Of a stretch of 44,214 nt of DNA, positions 8,701 through 16,087 are shown piece after piece. Each line of letters opens with the position of its first letter. Positions within the stretch are counted from its first letter, which is position 1. The position numbers and the translations under genes were made by a program. The stretch is from an uncultured Bacillaceae bacterium. GTDB taxonomy: Bacteria > Bacillota > Bacilli > Bacillales > Cytobacillaceae. The notes under the pieces were generated by a model. The model was not told the origin of the DNA and made no database searches. It saw nothing but the letters and a program-made list of their open reading frames with translations. The stretch covers positions 1 to 44,214 of the forward strand of contig CALKIU010000164.1 of assembly GCA_937995745.1 (NCBI GenBank), written 5' to 3'.

Positions 8701-8783
8701 TTTTTGAAAAGGACACATATTCTTGCTAAACAAGGGTACTTTATAAATGTAGAAAAATCCCAAAAAATGTGGATGAAAAGTTG

Positions 8784-8812
8784 TTGACAATAATTTTATA
8801 AGCCTGTATAAT
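8784..8812 (+). promoter_or_regulatory. Upstream veg promoter
   Basis: TTGACA (8784-8789), 17 bases, TATAAT (8807-8812): a perfect sigma-A consensus. It lies 11 bases before a second promoter, so veg appears to have tandem promoters as known in B. subtilis (VegI/VegII). Confidence 0.85.
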
Positions 8813-8823
8813 TTAATTTTTAT

Positions 8824-8852
8824 TTGACTTTATTTCCCGGTTGTGATAAACT
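8824..8852 (+). promoter_or_regulatory. Downstream veg promoter
   Basis: TTGACT (8824-8829), 17 bases, TAAACT (8847-8852). Its place just before GTGAGGTGG and the start codon matches the classical B. subtilis veg promoter layout. Confidence 0.65.
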
Positions 8853-8873
8853 TGACACAGTGAGGTGGACTGA

Positions 8874-9137
8874 ATGGCAAAATCTTTACAGGAGATTAAG
8901 AAAGTTTTAGACTCGAATTTGGGCAAAAGACTCTTGCTCAGAGCAAACGGCGGCCGCAGAAAGACGATTGAACGGTCGGGAGTTTTAGCTGAAACGTATC
9001 CTTCTGTGTTTGTTGTAAAATTGGACCGGGATCGGCATGCTTTTGACCGTGTATCTTACAGTTATGCGGATATTCTTACAGAAACGGTGCAAATCACATT
9101 TTATGATGATCAGAACGATAAAGCAGCGGTGAATTAA
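8874..9137 (+). CDS. veg: Veg protein
   Basis: The 87-residue protein matches the family length (86). The highly conserved block GKRLLLRANGGRRKTIERSG and the following LAETYPSVFVVKL and RVSYSYADILTETVQ segments identify it. Veg is a small, abundantly expressed SH3-like-fold protein linked to biofilm gene regulation and spore germination/outgrowth in B. subtilis; its biochemical activity is unresolved. The ATG at 8874 follows GAGGTGG. Two promoters and two following terminators make it a monocistronic, probably highly expressed gene. Confidence 0.95.
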   Translation: MAKSLQEIKKVLDSNLGKRLLLRANGGRRKTIERSGVLAETYPSVFVVKLDRDRHAFDRVSYSYADILTETVQITFYDDQNDKAAVN

Positions 9138-9158
9138 AGCGGTTGAAAGCTCGGAACG

Positions 9159-9181
9159 GCAGCAGTGCAATGCTGCTTTTT
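9159..9181 (+). terminator. First terminator after veg
   Basis: The stem GCAGCA/TGCTGC (9159-9164/9171-9176) is followed by T5. Confidence 0.75.
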
Positions 9182-9217
9182 GATTTTGGTTTTGCAACGG
9201 TCCGTATATTTGGGGCG

Positions 9218-9258
9218 CACACCTGGACATATGTTCTACGGTGTGTTTTTTTTTTATT
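9218..9258 (+). terminator. Second terminator after veg
   Basis: CACACC/GGTGTG (9218-9223/9240-9245), with an inner palindrome around ACATATGT, is followed by a T10 run. It is a backup terminator. Nothing else could be assigned in 9260-9500 except a T9 run near 9305; short open frames there have no recognisable features. Confidence 0.7.
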
Positions 9259-9519
9259 TTTTTCAGGAAAAAAAGGTTTTATTAATGGCAGATTCGGCAA
9301 AGCGGTTTTTTTTTTGGAAAAAGCACGGACAGGTTGCCGTTGTTTTTCAATGCATTCTCCGGCTCCGGCTTGCGCTTCGGCGGCGTGCTTTGCTTTATGG
9401 CGCGGGCGGCTGGACAGGTTTTTGCGGAAAATGTTTCCCGTGAAGGATAATTAAGACTGGTTGCCGGCTCTTCCGTTGGCGCAAAATAAAAATGCATGGC
9501 GCTGAAAGGAGAGATTTCT

Positions 9520-9696
9520 TTGGGCAGAAGAAGGGGAATTATGTCAGAGAGTCTGAAAGAAGAGCTTGCCAAAGAACTTGGTTTTTATGATGTCGTCAAA
9601 AGAGAAGGATGGGGCGCCATCCGCGCAAAAGACGCAGGCAATATGGTCAAATTGGCCATAGAAATGGCGGAAAGGCAGCTGGCTCAAAAACGCTGA
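9520..9696 (+). CDS. sspF: Small acid-soluble spore protein F-type (SspF)
   Basis: The 58-residue alpha/beta-type-like small acid-soluble protein starts MGRRRGIMSE and carries the family core ELAKELGFYDVVKREGWG and DAGNMVKLAIEMAERQL. The family binds spore DNA or is packed in the spore core and is made in the forespore under sigma-G. The TTG at 9520 is preferred over the ATG at 9496: it gives the family N-terminus, and AAAGGAGAG (9504-9512) sits at the right distance from it. No clear sigma-G promoter could be read upstream. Confidence 0.93.
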   Translation: MGRRRGIMSESLKEELAKELGFYDVVKREGWGAIRAKDAGNMVKLAIEMAERQLAQKR

Positions 9697-9783
9697 CTCG
9701 GTGACAGTTCCTTTTGTTTGTCTCTCTTATATTTGAATAAGAGCCGCCATGCACAGGAGGCTGTCCAAAAAGCGGGCGGCCTC

Positions 9784-9938
9784 TTTTTTCTTCCTCCATT
9801 GCCTTCGCGGAACGTTCATGGAGACAGCCCCCCCGTTCTTTTCCCTTCATTGTCTTCATGAAACAGATATGGGACATGTGCCCCTGCTTTTTCCCTTCAT
9901 TTTGTTTTCGTGAAGCGTTTACGAAGACACTGCTCCTG
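9784..9938. repeat. Three degenerate 51-52-base tandem repeats
   Basis: Units are 9784-9835, 9836-9886 and 9887-9938. Each has the pattern T-rich start, CCTTCATT-like block, a CTTCGTGAA/TTTACGAAGA-type dyad, GACA and a C-rich end (CCCCTG). In unit 3 the dyad is TTTTCGT/ACGAAGA around a short loop; units 1 and 2 are diverged. The rest of the 520-base gap between sspF and ispE holds a weak hairpin (GAGGC/GCCTC near 9757-9784) and the ispE promoter, but no supported gene. Confidence 0.6.
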
Positions 9939-10170
9939 TTTTTACCGCACTTTTCTCCCAAGGCAACGTCAAGCACCCGCCTGCCGAATCGCCCATGAGG
10001 AAACAAAAACGGGCCAAGCGGGGAATGTCATGATTTTTCCCGGCGCGCTCCTTCTTCGGATATTTTCCCACCATCCCCCTCTTTTATTTTTAAAAAATGT
10101 TTAAAACAGATTTCTTTTTGGATAGAGTTTGTTTTATCATGAAACAAGACGTCTGATTTGTCATTCATTG

Positions 10171-10179
10171 TGTTACAAT
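10171..10179 (+). promoter_or_regulatory. Extended -10 promoter of ispE
   Basis: TG-T-TACAAT gives a good extended -10 element 49 bases before the ispE start. The -35 region at 17 bases (GTCTGA) is poor, as tolerated with extended -10 promoters. Confidence 0.5.
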
Positions 10180-10227
10180 AGGACAAAAATTGTTTTGCAG
10201 CAAAGTAGAGCAAAGTAGGTGGAAGGT

Positions 10228-11097
10228 TTGAGGGTTTTGGAAAAAGCGCCGGCGAAAATCAATTTGTCATTGGATGTCTTGTATAAACGTCCGGACGGCT
10301 ACCATGAAGTAGAGATGATCATGACGACAATCGATTTGGCCGACCGTATCGAATTATGTTCTTTGCCGGATGACGAAATCCGCATTCACGCATTAAACCG
10401 TTATGTGCCCAATGACCGGCGGAATTTGGCATACCAGGCGGCAAAACTGATTAAAGACAAATTAAAAATAAAAAAAGGCGTAAAAATCATCATCGACAAA
10501 ACCATTCCGGTTGCTGCCGGGCTGGCCGGCGGTTCCAGCGACGCCGCCGCGGTATTGCGGGGGCTCAATAAACTTTGGAATTTGGGGTTGTCTTTTGAGG
10601 AATTGGCCGGGCTCGGCGCGGAAATCGGTTCTGATGTTCCTTTCTGTGTTTACGGCGGAACGGCTCTGGCAAGGGGCCGGGGAGAAAAAATCACGGAACT
10701 TCCCCCTCCGCCGCCGTGCTGGGTCGTACTGGCCAAACCGGATATCGGGGTTTCCACCGCCGACATTTACAGCCGGCTCGATGTCAGCACAATAACTCAC
10801 CCGAATACGGAAGCGATGATGGAAGCCATTAAAAACCGGGATTTTGAGGGAATATGCAAAAATGTGGGCAACGTTCTTGAGGAAGTAACGTTGAAGCTTT
10901 ATCCGCAAGTGGCGTCCATAAAAGAGTACATGCTCCGGTTTGGGGCGGATGCGGCGTTGATGAGCGGGAGCGGCCCGACGGTGTACGCCCTTGTCCGCCA
11001 TGACTCGCGGATGCAGCGGATTTATAACGGCCTGCGGGGATTTTGTGATCAAGTGTTTGCCGTCAGGATGCTCGGACAGCGCCATCCTCTTGATTAA
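10228..11097 (+). CDS. ispE: 4-diphosphocytidyl-2-C-methyl-D-erythritol kinase
   Basis: The 289-residue GHMP kinase of the MEP isoprenoid pathway phosphorylates CDP-ME to CDP-ME 2-phosphate. Visible motifs are APAKINLSLDV (7-17, with K10), the ATP-binding loop PVAAGLAGGSSDAA (94-107), IGSDVPFCVYGG, and the C-terminal LMSGSGPTVYAL. Length equals the B. subtilis enzyme. The TTG at 10228 gives the family start MRVLEKAPAK and lies 5 bases after AGGTGG; an in-frame GTG at 10219 would add three residues. The gene ends inside the -35 of the purR promoter. Confidence 0.96.
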   Translation: MRVLEKAPAKINLSLDVLYKRPDGYHEVEMIMTTIDLADRIELCSLPDDEIRIHALNRYVPNDRRNLAYQAAKLIKDKLKIKKGVKIIIDKTIPVAAGLAGGSSDAAAVLRGLNKLWNLGLSFEELAGLGAEIGSDVPFCVYGGTALARGRGEKITELPPPPPCWVVLAKPDIGVSTADIYSRLDVSTITHPNTEAMMEAIKNRDFEGICKNVGNVLEEVTLKLYPQVASIKEYMLRFGADAALMSGSGPTVYALVRHDSRMQRIYNGLRGFCDQVFAVRMLGQRHPLD

Positions 11098-11140
11098 ATC
11101 CGTATATTAATGATATATTATCGTTAAATTATTCGGATTA
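11090..11140 (+). promoter_or_regulatory. purR promoter with two PurBox-like operators
   Basis: TTGATT (11090-11095), 18 bases, then an extended -10 TGA-TATATT (11111-11119). Two PurBox-like elements in inverted orientation flank it: AAATCCGTATATT (11096-11108), and ATTATTCGGATTA (11128-11140), read on the minus strand. Each matches the B. subtilis AWWWCCGAACWWT consensus at 11 of 13 positions by eye. The first lies between -35 and -10, the second just after -10, as expected for PurR autorepression. The 19-base gap is slightly longer than the usual 16-17. Confidence 0.5.
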
Positions 11141-11158
11141 TGTGGGGAGGTTATTCCT

Positions 11159-11989
11159 TTGAAATTCCGCCGCAGTGAAAGACTGATTGACATGACCAGC
11201 TACTTGCTGGGCCACCCGCGGGAACTCATTTCGTTGTCCTTTTTTGCGGACCGATACGGTGCGGCAAAATCATCGATAAGCGAAGATTTGGCAATCATCA
11301 AAGAAACGTTGGAACAACAAGGGATCGGCACTTTAAAAACCATTCCGGGAGCGGCCGGCGGCGTGAAATTTTTTGTTAAAGTGTCCGAAGAGGAAGCCCG
11401 TGAGTATGTCGGGGAATTGTGCCGTTTAATGGAGAATCCGGAAAGGCTTCTTCCCGGAGGCTATTTATATATATCTGATATTTTGGGATGTCCTTCTTTG
11501 ATGAATAAAGCGGGCCGTTTGTTCGCATCTTATTTTGCGGAAACGGATATTGACGTCGTCATGACGATTGCCACGAAAGGGATTACACTGGGCTACGCCG
11601 TGGCCGCCCAGTTGAACGTTCCCGTTGTGATCGTCAGAAATGATTCAAGGGTGACGGAAGGATCGACAGTCAGCATCAATTATGTATCCGGTTCAACAAA
11701 GAAAATCCAAACAATGCTTCTTTCCCGGCGCAGTTTGAAAGAGGGTTCAAAAGTTCTCATCGTCGACGACTTTATGAGAGCGGGCGGCACAGTGAACGGA
11801 ATGATCAGCCTGCTTGAGGAATTCAATTGCGAATTGGCCGGCATCGCAGTGCTGGTGGAAGCGGAACAAATCGTCGAACGGCTCGTTGATGATTACTTGT
11901 CCGTCGTCAAATTGTCTGACGTGGATCTAAAAAATCAAAAAATCACCGTCCGGGAAGGCAACTATTTTCAAAAAGCGTATGCTCAATAA
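11159..11989 (+). CDS. purR: Purine operon repressor PurR
   Basis: The 276-residue repressor has an N-terminal winged-helix DNA-binding domain (MKFRRSERLIDMTSYLL; about 1-75) and a C-terminal phosphoribosyltransferase-like domain. The latter's PRPP-binding loop VLIVDDFMRAGGT is at 199-211. PRPP binding releases PurR from PurBox DNA. The TTG at 11159 follows GGGGAGG and gives the canonical N-terminus. The next gene, ridA, starts 38 bases downstream without a terminator, so the two form the usual purR-yabJ unit. PurBox-like sites lie over its own promoter. Confidence 0.96.
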   Translation: MKFRRSERLIDMTSYLLGHPRELISLSFFADRYGAAKSSISEDLAIIKETLEQQGIGTLKTIPGAAGGVKFFVKVSEEEAREYVGELCRLMENPERLLPGGYLYISDILGCPSLMNKAGRLFASYFAETDIDVVMTIATKGITLGYAVAAQLNVPVVIVRNDSRVTEGSTVSINYVSGSTKKIQTMLLSRRSLKEGSKVLIVDDFMRAGGTVNGMISLLEEFNCELAGIAVLVEAEQIVERLVDDYLSVVKLSDVDLKNQKITVREGNYFQKAYAQ

Positions 11990-12027
11990 AAAAACCATAA
12001 ATCCATTCTTTACAAGGAGGAAGGGAC

Positions 12028-12405
12028 ATGAAAGTTGTACATACCGGCAAAGCGCCGCAAGCCATCGGTCCTTATTCGCAAGGGATTATTGTCAACAATA
12101 TGTTCTACAGTTCCGGCCAAATTCCGCTCCGTCCGGACGGAACGATGGTTGAAGGCGGCATAAAAGAGCAAACCCATCAAGTATTCCGCAATTTAAAAGC
12201 TATTTTGGAAGCGGCGGGAGCCTCCCTGGATACGGTTGTGAAAACAACCTGCTACATAAAAAATATGGATGATTTTGCGGCCATGAACGAGGTGTACGGG
12301 GAATATTTTTCCGAACATAAACCCGCCCGTTCTTGTGTGGAAGTGGCAAGACTCCCCAAAGATGCTTTAATTGAAATTGAAGTGATTGCGCTCGTTAAAA
12401 GTTAA
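12028..12405 (+). CDS. ridA: RidA/YabJ enamine/imine deaminase
   Basis: The 125-residue protein has the RidA (YjgF/YER057c/UK114) signature CVEVARLPKDALIEIEVIAL at its C-terminus, including the conserved arginine, and the N-terminal KAPQAIGPYSQGI segment. It hydrolyses reactive 2-aminoacrylate-type intermediates and protects PLP enzymes. In B. subtilis yabJ affects purine regulation and spoVG activity. A strong AAGGAGG precedes the ATG. It lies between purR and spoVG, as in other Bacillaceae. Confidence 0.96.
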   Translation: MKVVHTGKAPQAIGPYSQGIIVNNMFYSSGQIPLRPDGTMVEGGIKEQTHQVFRNLKAILEAAGASLDTVVKTTCYIKNMDDFAAMNEVYGEYFSEHKPARSCVEVARLPKDALIEIEVIALVKS

Positions 12406-12532
12406 CATTTTTTAAAAATGTAGTGACTTTTGTATTATCCGTTTCAAACATTTTTTCCCGCCGGCAAAAAAATTTAATTCCGGGCATTCCTTTTTATAAA
12501 CATAAAAGGGAAATCCGTATTTGTGCTGAAAT

Positions 12533-12573
12533 GCGCGGAAGCGATGATGATGCGTCTTCCGCGCGTTTTTTTA
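12533..12573 (+). terminator. Intrinsic terminator after ridA
   Basis: A perfect 9-bp stem GCGCGGAAG/CTTCCGCGC (12533-12541/12556-12564) is followed by G and T7. Confidence 0.9.
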
Positions 12574-12705
12574 TTGTCATTTTCGCCGCGGAAATCACGT
12601 CTCCGGGCATGTTCCCGGGATTTTCTTTTCCGTGAAATGGCCGGTTGAAAATGCAAAAAAATGTTCACAAATTAGATGAAATTTTCAAAAAAAATTCCCG
12701 GAAAA

Positions 12706-12734
12706 GAAGGATATACAGAAATTTTGTTGTATTA
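12706..12734 (+). promoter_or_regulatory. Sigma-H-type promoter of spoVG
   Basis: GAAGGATAT (12706-12714) fits RNAGGAWWW. An 11-base spacer follows, then GTTGTATTA (12726-12734), which fits RNNGAATWW with one mismatch. spoVG is a classical sigma-H gene in B. subtilis, so position and sequence agree. Confidence 0.7.
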
Positions 12735-12780
12735 TTTAAGTAAGTTTAATTTCATCTTATCAATAAAGGCGGTGAACAGA

Positions 12781-13086
12781 ATGCAAGTAACAGACGTTAG
12801 AATGCGCCGAGTAAACACAACCGGAAGAATGAGAGCGATTGCATCCATCACTTTGGACGATGAATTCGTTGTCCATGATATTCGCGTCATTGACGGCAAT
12901 AACGGATTGTTTGTCGCCATGCCGAGCAAACGCACCCCGGACGGCGAGTTCCGTGATATTGCCCATCCGATCAATTCGGCGACTCGCGCAAAGATCCAAG
13001 ATGCAGTTTTGGCCGAATACCACCGGTTGGGAAAATTGGAGGCTGAGGCTGCCGAAGCCGAGCTTGAGGAAGCCGGAGCCTCGTAA
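12781..13086 (+). CDS. spoVG: SpoVG RNA/DNA-binding regulator
   Basis: The 101-residue protein has the almost invariant SpoVG core (MQVTDVRMRRVNTTGRMRAI, then DEFVVHDIRVIDGNNGLFVA and PSKRTPDGEFRDIAHPI). It acts as a site-specific nucleic-acid-binding regulator affecting division-septum timing, sporulation and virulence traits in relatives. The open frame extends 35 codons upstream, but the ATG at 12781 gives the family start and follows GGCGGTG. The C-terminal tail is Ala/Glu-rich (residues 84-101), slightly longer than in B. subtilis. Confidence 0.96.
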   Translation: MQVTDVRMRRVNTTGRMRAIASITLDDEFVVHDIRVIDGNNGLFVAMPSKRTPDGEFRDIAHPINSATRAKIQDAVLAEYHRLGKLEAEAAEAELEEAGAS

Positions 13087-13108
13087 AATAGAGACGCGAA
13101 ATTACAAC

Positions 13109-13142
13109 AAGGGCCTACTTCTTTAGTACGGCTCTTTTTTTC
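13109..13142 (+). terminator. Intrinsic terminator after spoVG
   Basis: The stem AAGGGCCTACT / AGTA-C-GGCTCTT, with one bulged C and one wobble, has loop TCTT and is followed by T-rich sequence. Confidence 0.8.
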
Positions 13143-13322
13143 GGGGTTTTAACTCATTTTCACCGCCATCCGCAATAAGCAGGCAGATTGGGCCAAACGG
13201 CGGGCAGGATCATGCAGAAAAATGCTGCCAAATCCCCGCGCCGAAATTTTCCACTCCCCCTTTTTGTAAGGTTTTTCCCCTGAAATAGGATCGATATCCC
13301 CTGAGTAATTCTTCATCGTGCC

Positions 13323-13351
13323 TTGAAATCATCTATTTTTTGAGATATATT
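13323..13351 (+). promoter_or_regulatory. Sigma-A-type promoter of glmU-prs
   Basis: TTGAAA (13323-13328), 17 bases, TATATT (13346-13351), 42 bases before the glmU start codon. Confidence 0.65.
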
Positions 13352-13393
13352 CTTTATGGATTAATGGATAAAAGCGATATTGGAGGACTGTTG

Positions 13394-14770
13394 ATGAATA
13401 ATCGTTTTGCGGTCATCTTAGCCGCAGGCCAAGGGACAAGGATGAAGTCCAAACTTTATAAAGTTCTTCATCCCGTTTGCGGAATACCGATGGTTCAGCA
13501 TATAGTGAATCAAATTTCGAAATTATATATTGATGATATTGTTGCGGTTGTCGGTCACGGCGCAGAATCGGTAAAATCCCAACTCGGCGATCAATGCCGT
13601 TTTGTTTTGCAAAAAGAACAGTTGGGTACGGCCCACGCCGTTCTTCAGGCGAAGGAGCTTTTGAAGGATAAGGAAGGTGTCACGCTTGTCGTCTGCGGGG
13701 ATACTCCGTTAATTACCGCAGAAACGATGCACAATTTGTTTAAACACCATGAAGAAACAAAGGCGAAGGCGACCATTTTAACGGCTTTTGCAGACGATCC
13801 GACCGGTTATGGCAGAATCGTCCGCAACGGAAAAGGGTTTGTGGAAAAAATTGTTGAACATAAAGATGCTTCGGAGGAAGAACTGAAAATCAAAGAGATT
13901 AATACGGGAACTTATTGTTTCGACAATCAGGCTCTTTTTGCCGCCCTCGAGAAAGTATCGAACAATAATGCCCAAGGGGAATACTATTTGCCAGATGTCA
14001 TTGAAATTTTGAAAAACAACGGCGACATCGTGTCTGCGTATGTCTCCGATGATTTTTCCGAAACCCTCGGCGTCAACGACCGGGTCGCTCTGGCGCAGGC
14101 GGAAAAAATCATGAGAAAACGCATTAACGAGTACCATATGCGCAACGGCGTCACCATTATTGATCCGGAACACACGTACATTGATGCCGGGGTGGAAATC
14201 GGCCGGGATACGGTGATCTATCCGGGAACAGTCATTTCCGGCGCGACGAAAATTGCTTCCGATTGCATCATCGGCCCGAACAGCGAACTGAAAAATTGCA
14301 CGGTCGGCGAAGGAACGGCCATCCGCTATTCAGTGGTCCATGATTCGCACATCGGTTCCAAAGTGTCGATCGGTCCTTTTGCCCATATACGGCCGCAGTC
14401 GCAAATTTCTGACGAAGTGAGAATAGGGAATTTTGTGGAAATTAAGAAATCAGTGTTCGGCCCAAGAAGCAAAGCTTCCCATTTGAGCTATATCGGGGAC
14501 GCCCAGGTAGGAAGAGACGTCAATATCGGCTGCGGAACGATCACCGTCAATTATGACGGCCGGGAAAAGCATTTGACTGTCATTGAAGATGAAGCTTTTG
14601 TCGGGTGCAATTCGAATCTCATCGCTCCCGTGACAATCGGCAAAGGAGCTTATGTTGCCGCAGGTTCAACTGTTACGAAAGATGTTCCCGGTGATGCTCT
14701 TGCCATTGCCCGGGCGCAACAAGTCAACAAAGAAAATTATGCGCAAAAATTAAAGAAAAAAAAGAATTAA
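13394..14770 (+). CDS. glmU: Bifunctional UDP-N-acetylglucosamine pyrophosphorylase / glucosamine-1-phosphate acetyltransferase
   Basis: The 458-residue enzyme makes UDP-GlcNAc for peptidoglycan and teichoic acid. The N-terminal nucleotidyltransferase (1 to about 230) has LAAGQGTRMKSKLYKV from residue 9, the CGDTPL motif and EINTGTYCF. The C-terminal left-handed beta-helix acetyltransferase (about 250-458) shows hexapeptide repeats and the VEIKKSVFGPRSKASHLSYIGDA region in adjoining segments. The ATG at 13394 is chosen: GGAGG (13382-13386) is 7 bases away and the N-terminus matches the family; an upstream in-frame extension has no support. prs follows after 18 bases. Confidence 0.97.
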   Translation: MNNRFAVILAAGQGTRMKSKLYKVLHPVCGIPMVQHIVNQISKLYIDDIVAVVGHGAESVKSQLGDQCRFVLQKEQLGTAHAVLQAKELLKDKEGVTLVVCGDTPLITAETMHNLFKHHEETKAKATILTAFADDPTGYGRIVRNGKGFVEKIVEHKDASEEELKIKEINTGTYCFDNQALFAALEKVSNNNAQGEYYLPDVIEILKNNGDIVSAYVSDDFSETLGVNDRVALAQAEKIMRKRINEYHMRNGVTIIDPEHTYIDAGVEIGRDTVIYPGTVISGATKIASDCIIGPNSELKNCTVGEGTAIRYSVVHDSHIGSKVSIGPFAHIRPQSQISDEVRIGNFVEIKKSVFGPRSKASHLSYIGDAQVGRDVNIGCGTITVNYDGREKHLTVIEDEAFVGCNSNLIAPVTIGKGAYVAAGSTVTKDVPGDALAIARAQQVNKENYAQKLKKKKN

Positions 14771-14788
14771 TACACTTGGAGGTCCACG

Positions 14789-15745
14789 ATGCCAAACCAG
14801 TATTTAGACCCTAATTTGAAAGTTTTCACGTTGAATTCGAACCGTACGCTGGCAGAGGAAATTGCCCGGTTTATCGGTGTGGAGTTGGGAAAGTGTACGG
14901 TAACCCGTTTCAGCGACGGAGAGGTGCAGCTGAATATTGAGGAAAGTATTCGCGGCTGTGATTGCTATGTCATCCAATCGACCAGCTCTCCTGCCAATGA
15001 ACATTTAATGGAATTATTGATTATGATCGATGCTTTGAAACGGGCATCGGCGAAGACCATTAATGTCGTCATGCCGTATTACGGATATGCCCGCCAGGAC
15101 AGAAAAGCAAGAGCACGGGAGCCGATTACCGCCAAGTTGATTGCCAATTTGTTGGAAACAGCCGGCGCGACAAGGGTGATCACCCTTGATTTGCATGCCC
15201 CGCAAATTCAAGGATTTTTTGATATTCCAACCGATCATTTAATGGCGGAACCGATTTTATCGGACTATTTTGCGAAAAAAGAATTTAAGGGCGATATCGT
15301 CATTGTCTCGCCGGACCACGGCGGCGTGACCCGGGCCCGGAAAATGTCGGAAAGACTGAAAGCGCCCATCGCCATCATTGACAAAAGGCGCCCGAAACCG
15401 AATGTGGCGGAAGTCATGAACATTGTCGGCAATATTGAAGGAAAGATTGCCATTTTAATCGATGACATCATTGATACGGCGGGAACGATTACCCTTGCGG
15501 CAAATGCGTTGATTGAGCAAGGGGCCGTTGAAGTGTACGCCTGCTGCACTCATGCGGTTCTCTCCGGACCGGCGATTGAAAGAATTCAAAATTCCAAAAT
15601 TAAAGAGTTGGTTGTGACAAATTCCATTGAACTTCCGGAAGAAAAAAGAATTCCGAAAATCAAACAGCTTTCTGTAGCCCCGCTTATCGGCGAAGCGATT
15701 ATTCGCGTTCACGAAGATCAATCAGTCAGCACTTTGTTTGAATAA
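14789..15745 (+). CDS. prs: Ribose-phosphate pyrophosphokinase
   Basis: The 318-residue PRPP synthetase transfers pyrophosphate from ATP to ribose 5-phosphate, feeding purine, pyrimidine, NAD, His and Trp synthesis. Visible motifs are FSDGEVQLNIEESIRG, the catalytic-loop YGYARQDRKARAREPI and the PRPP-binding ILIDDIIDTAGTIT. The ATG follows TTGGAGG. It is cotranscribed with glmU and ends at a strong terminator. Its product is the effector of PurR and substrate of HprT, both encoded in this window. Confidence 0.97.
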   Translation: MPNQYLDPNLKVFTLNSNRTLAEEIARFIGVELGKCTVTRFSDGEVQLNIEESIRGCDCYVIQSTSSPANEHLMELLIMIDALKRASAKTINVVMPYYGYARQDRKARAREPITAKLIANLLETAGATRVITLDLHAPQIQGFFDIPTDHLMAEPILSDYFAKKEFKGDIVIVSPDHGGVTRARKMSERLKAPIAIIDKRRPKPNVAEVMNIVGNIEGKIAILIDDIIDTAGTITLAANALIEQGAVEVYACCTHAVLSGPAIERIQNSKIKELVVTNSIELPEEKRIPKIKQLSVAPLIGEAIIRVHEDQSVSTLFE

Positions 15746-15775
15746 AAGCGCCTCCTTTTCCAAGGAGCTGCCATG

Positions 15776-15830
15776 AAAAAAGGATGTCTGTGAAGCAGAA
15801 GCTGCCCGGGACATCCTTTTTTTTTTTGCG
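15776..15830 (+). terminator. Intrinsic terminator after prs
   Basis: A 13-bp stem AAAAAAGGATGTC/GACATCCTTTTTT (15776-15788/15810-15822) runs into a T-rich tract. Confidence 0.92.
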
Positions 15831-15853
15831 GAAAGGGCTTTCGCGCGGGGATA

Positions 15854-15916
15854 CCGGCGGCGGGAACTTACGGTGTTTCGGCGGAAAAGTTTTCAATATC
15901 TCTGTTCCGCCGGCGG
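15854..15916. other. GC-rich competing inverted repeats before ctc
   Basis: CGGCGGAA (15879-15886) pairs perfectly with TTCCGCCG (15905-15912). The earlier CCGGCGGCGGGAAC (15854-15867) can pair with the same right arm extended (15904-15916), so two stems compete for one arm. There is no T-run. It lies in the 340-base gap between prs and ctc, which holds no supported gene. Confidence 0.35.
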
Positions 15917-16004
15917 GAGTTTGCGGAGATGGCCGCGGTATTTTCCATGCACACGGCGCGGCCGGGAGCAAGCACGTGTTTTGGGCCGGAAAAAAGCTTT
16001 GCAT

Positions 16005-16030
16005 GTTTATTTCTTCCTGATTTAGGGCAT
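16005..16030 (+). promoter_or_regulatory. Sigma-B-type promoter candidate of ctc
   Basis: GTTTAT (16005-16010), a 14-base spacer and GGGCAT (16025-16030) match the GTTTAA-N12-15-GGGTAT consensus at 10 of 12 positions. ctc is a known general-stress (sigma-B) gene in B. subtilis. Confidence 0.5.
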
Positions 16031-16087
16031 TTTTTTATTGTAGTGAAATTCCAAAAAAATGAACCTGAATCAGGAGGAGAATTCAAG

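Noticed and set aside
9143..9454. Overlapping short open frames between veg and sspF
   Set aside because: They run through two intrinsic terminators and T-rich tracts, with no homology recognised and no ribosome site.
12423..12668. Short open frames between ridA and spoVG
   Set aside because: They contain the ridA terminator and no motif; non-coding spacer with the sigma-H promoter downstream.
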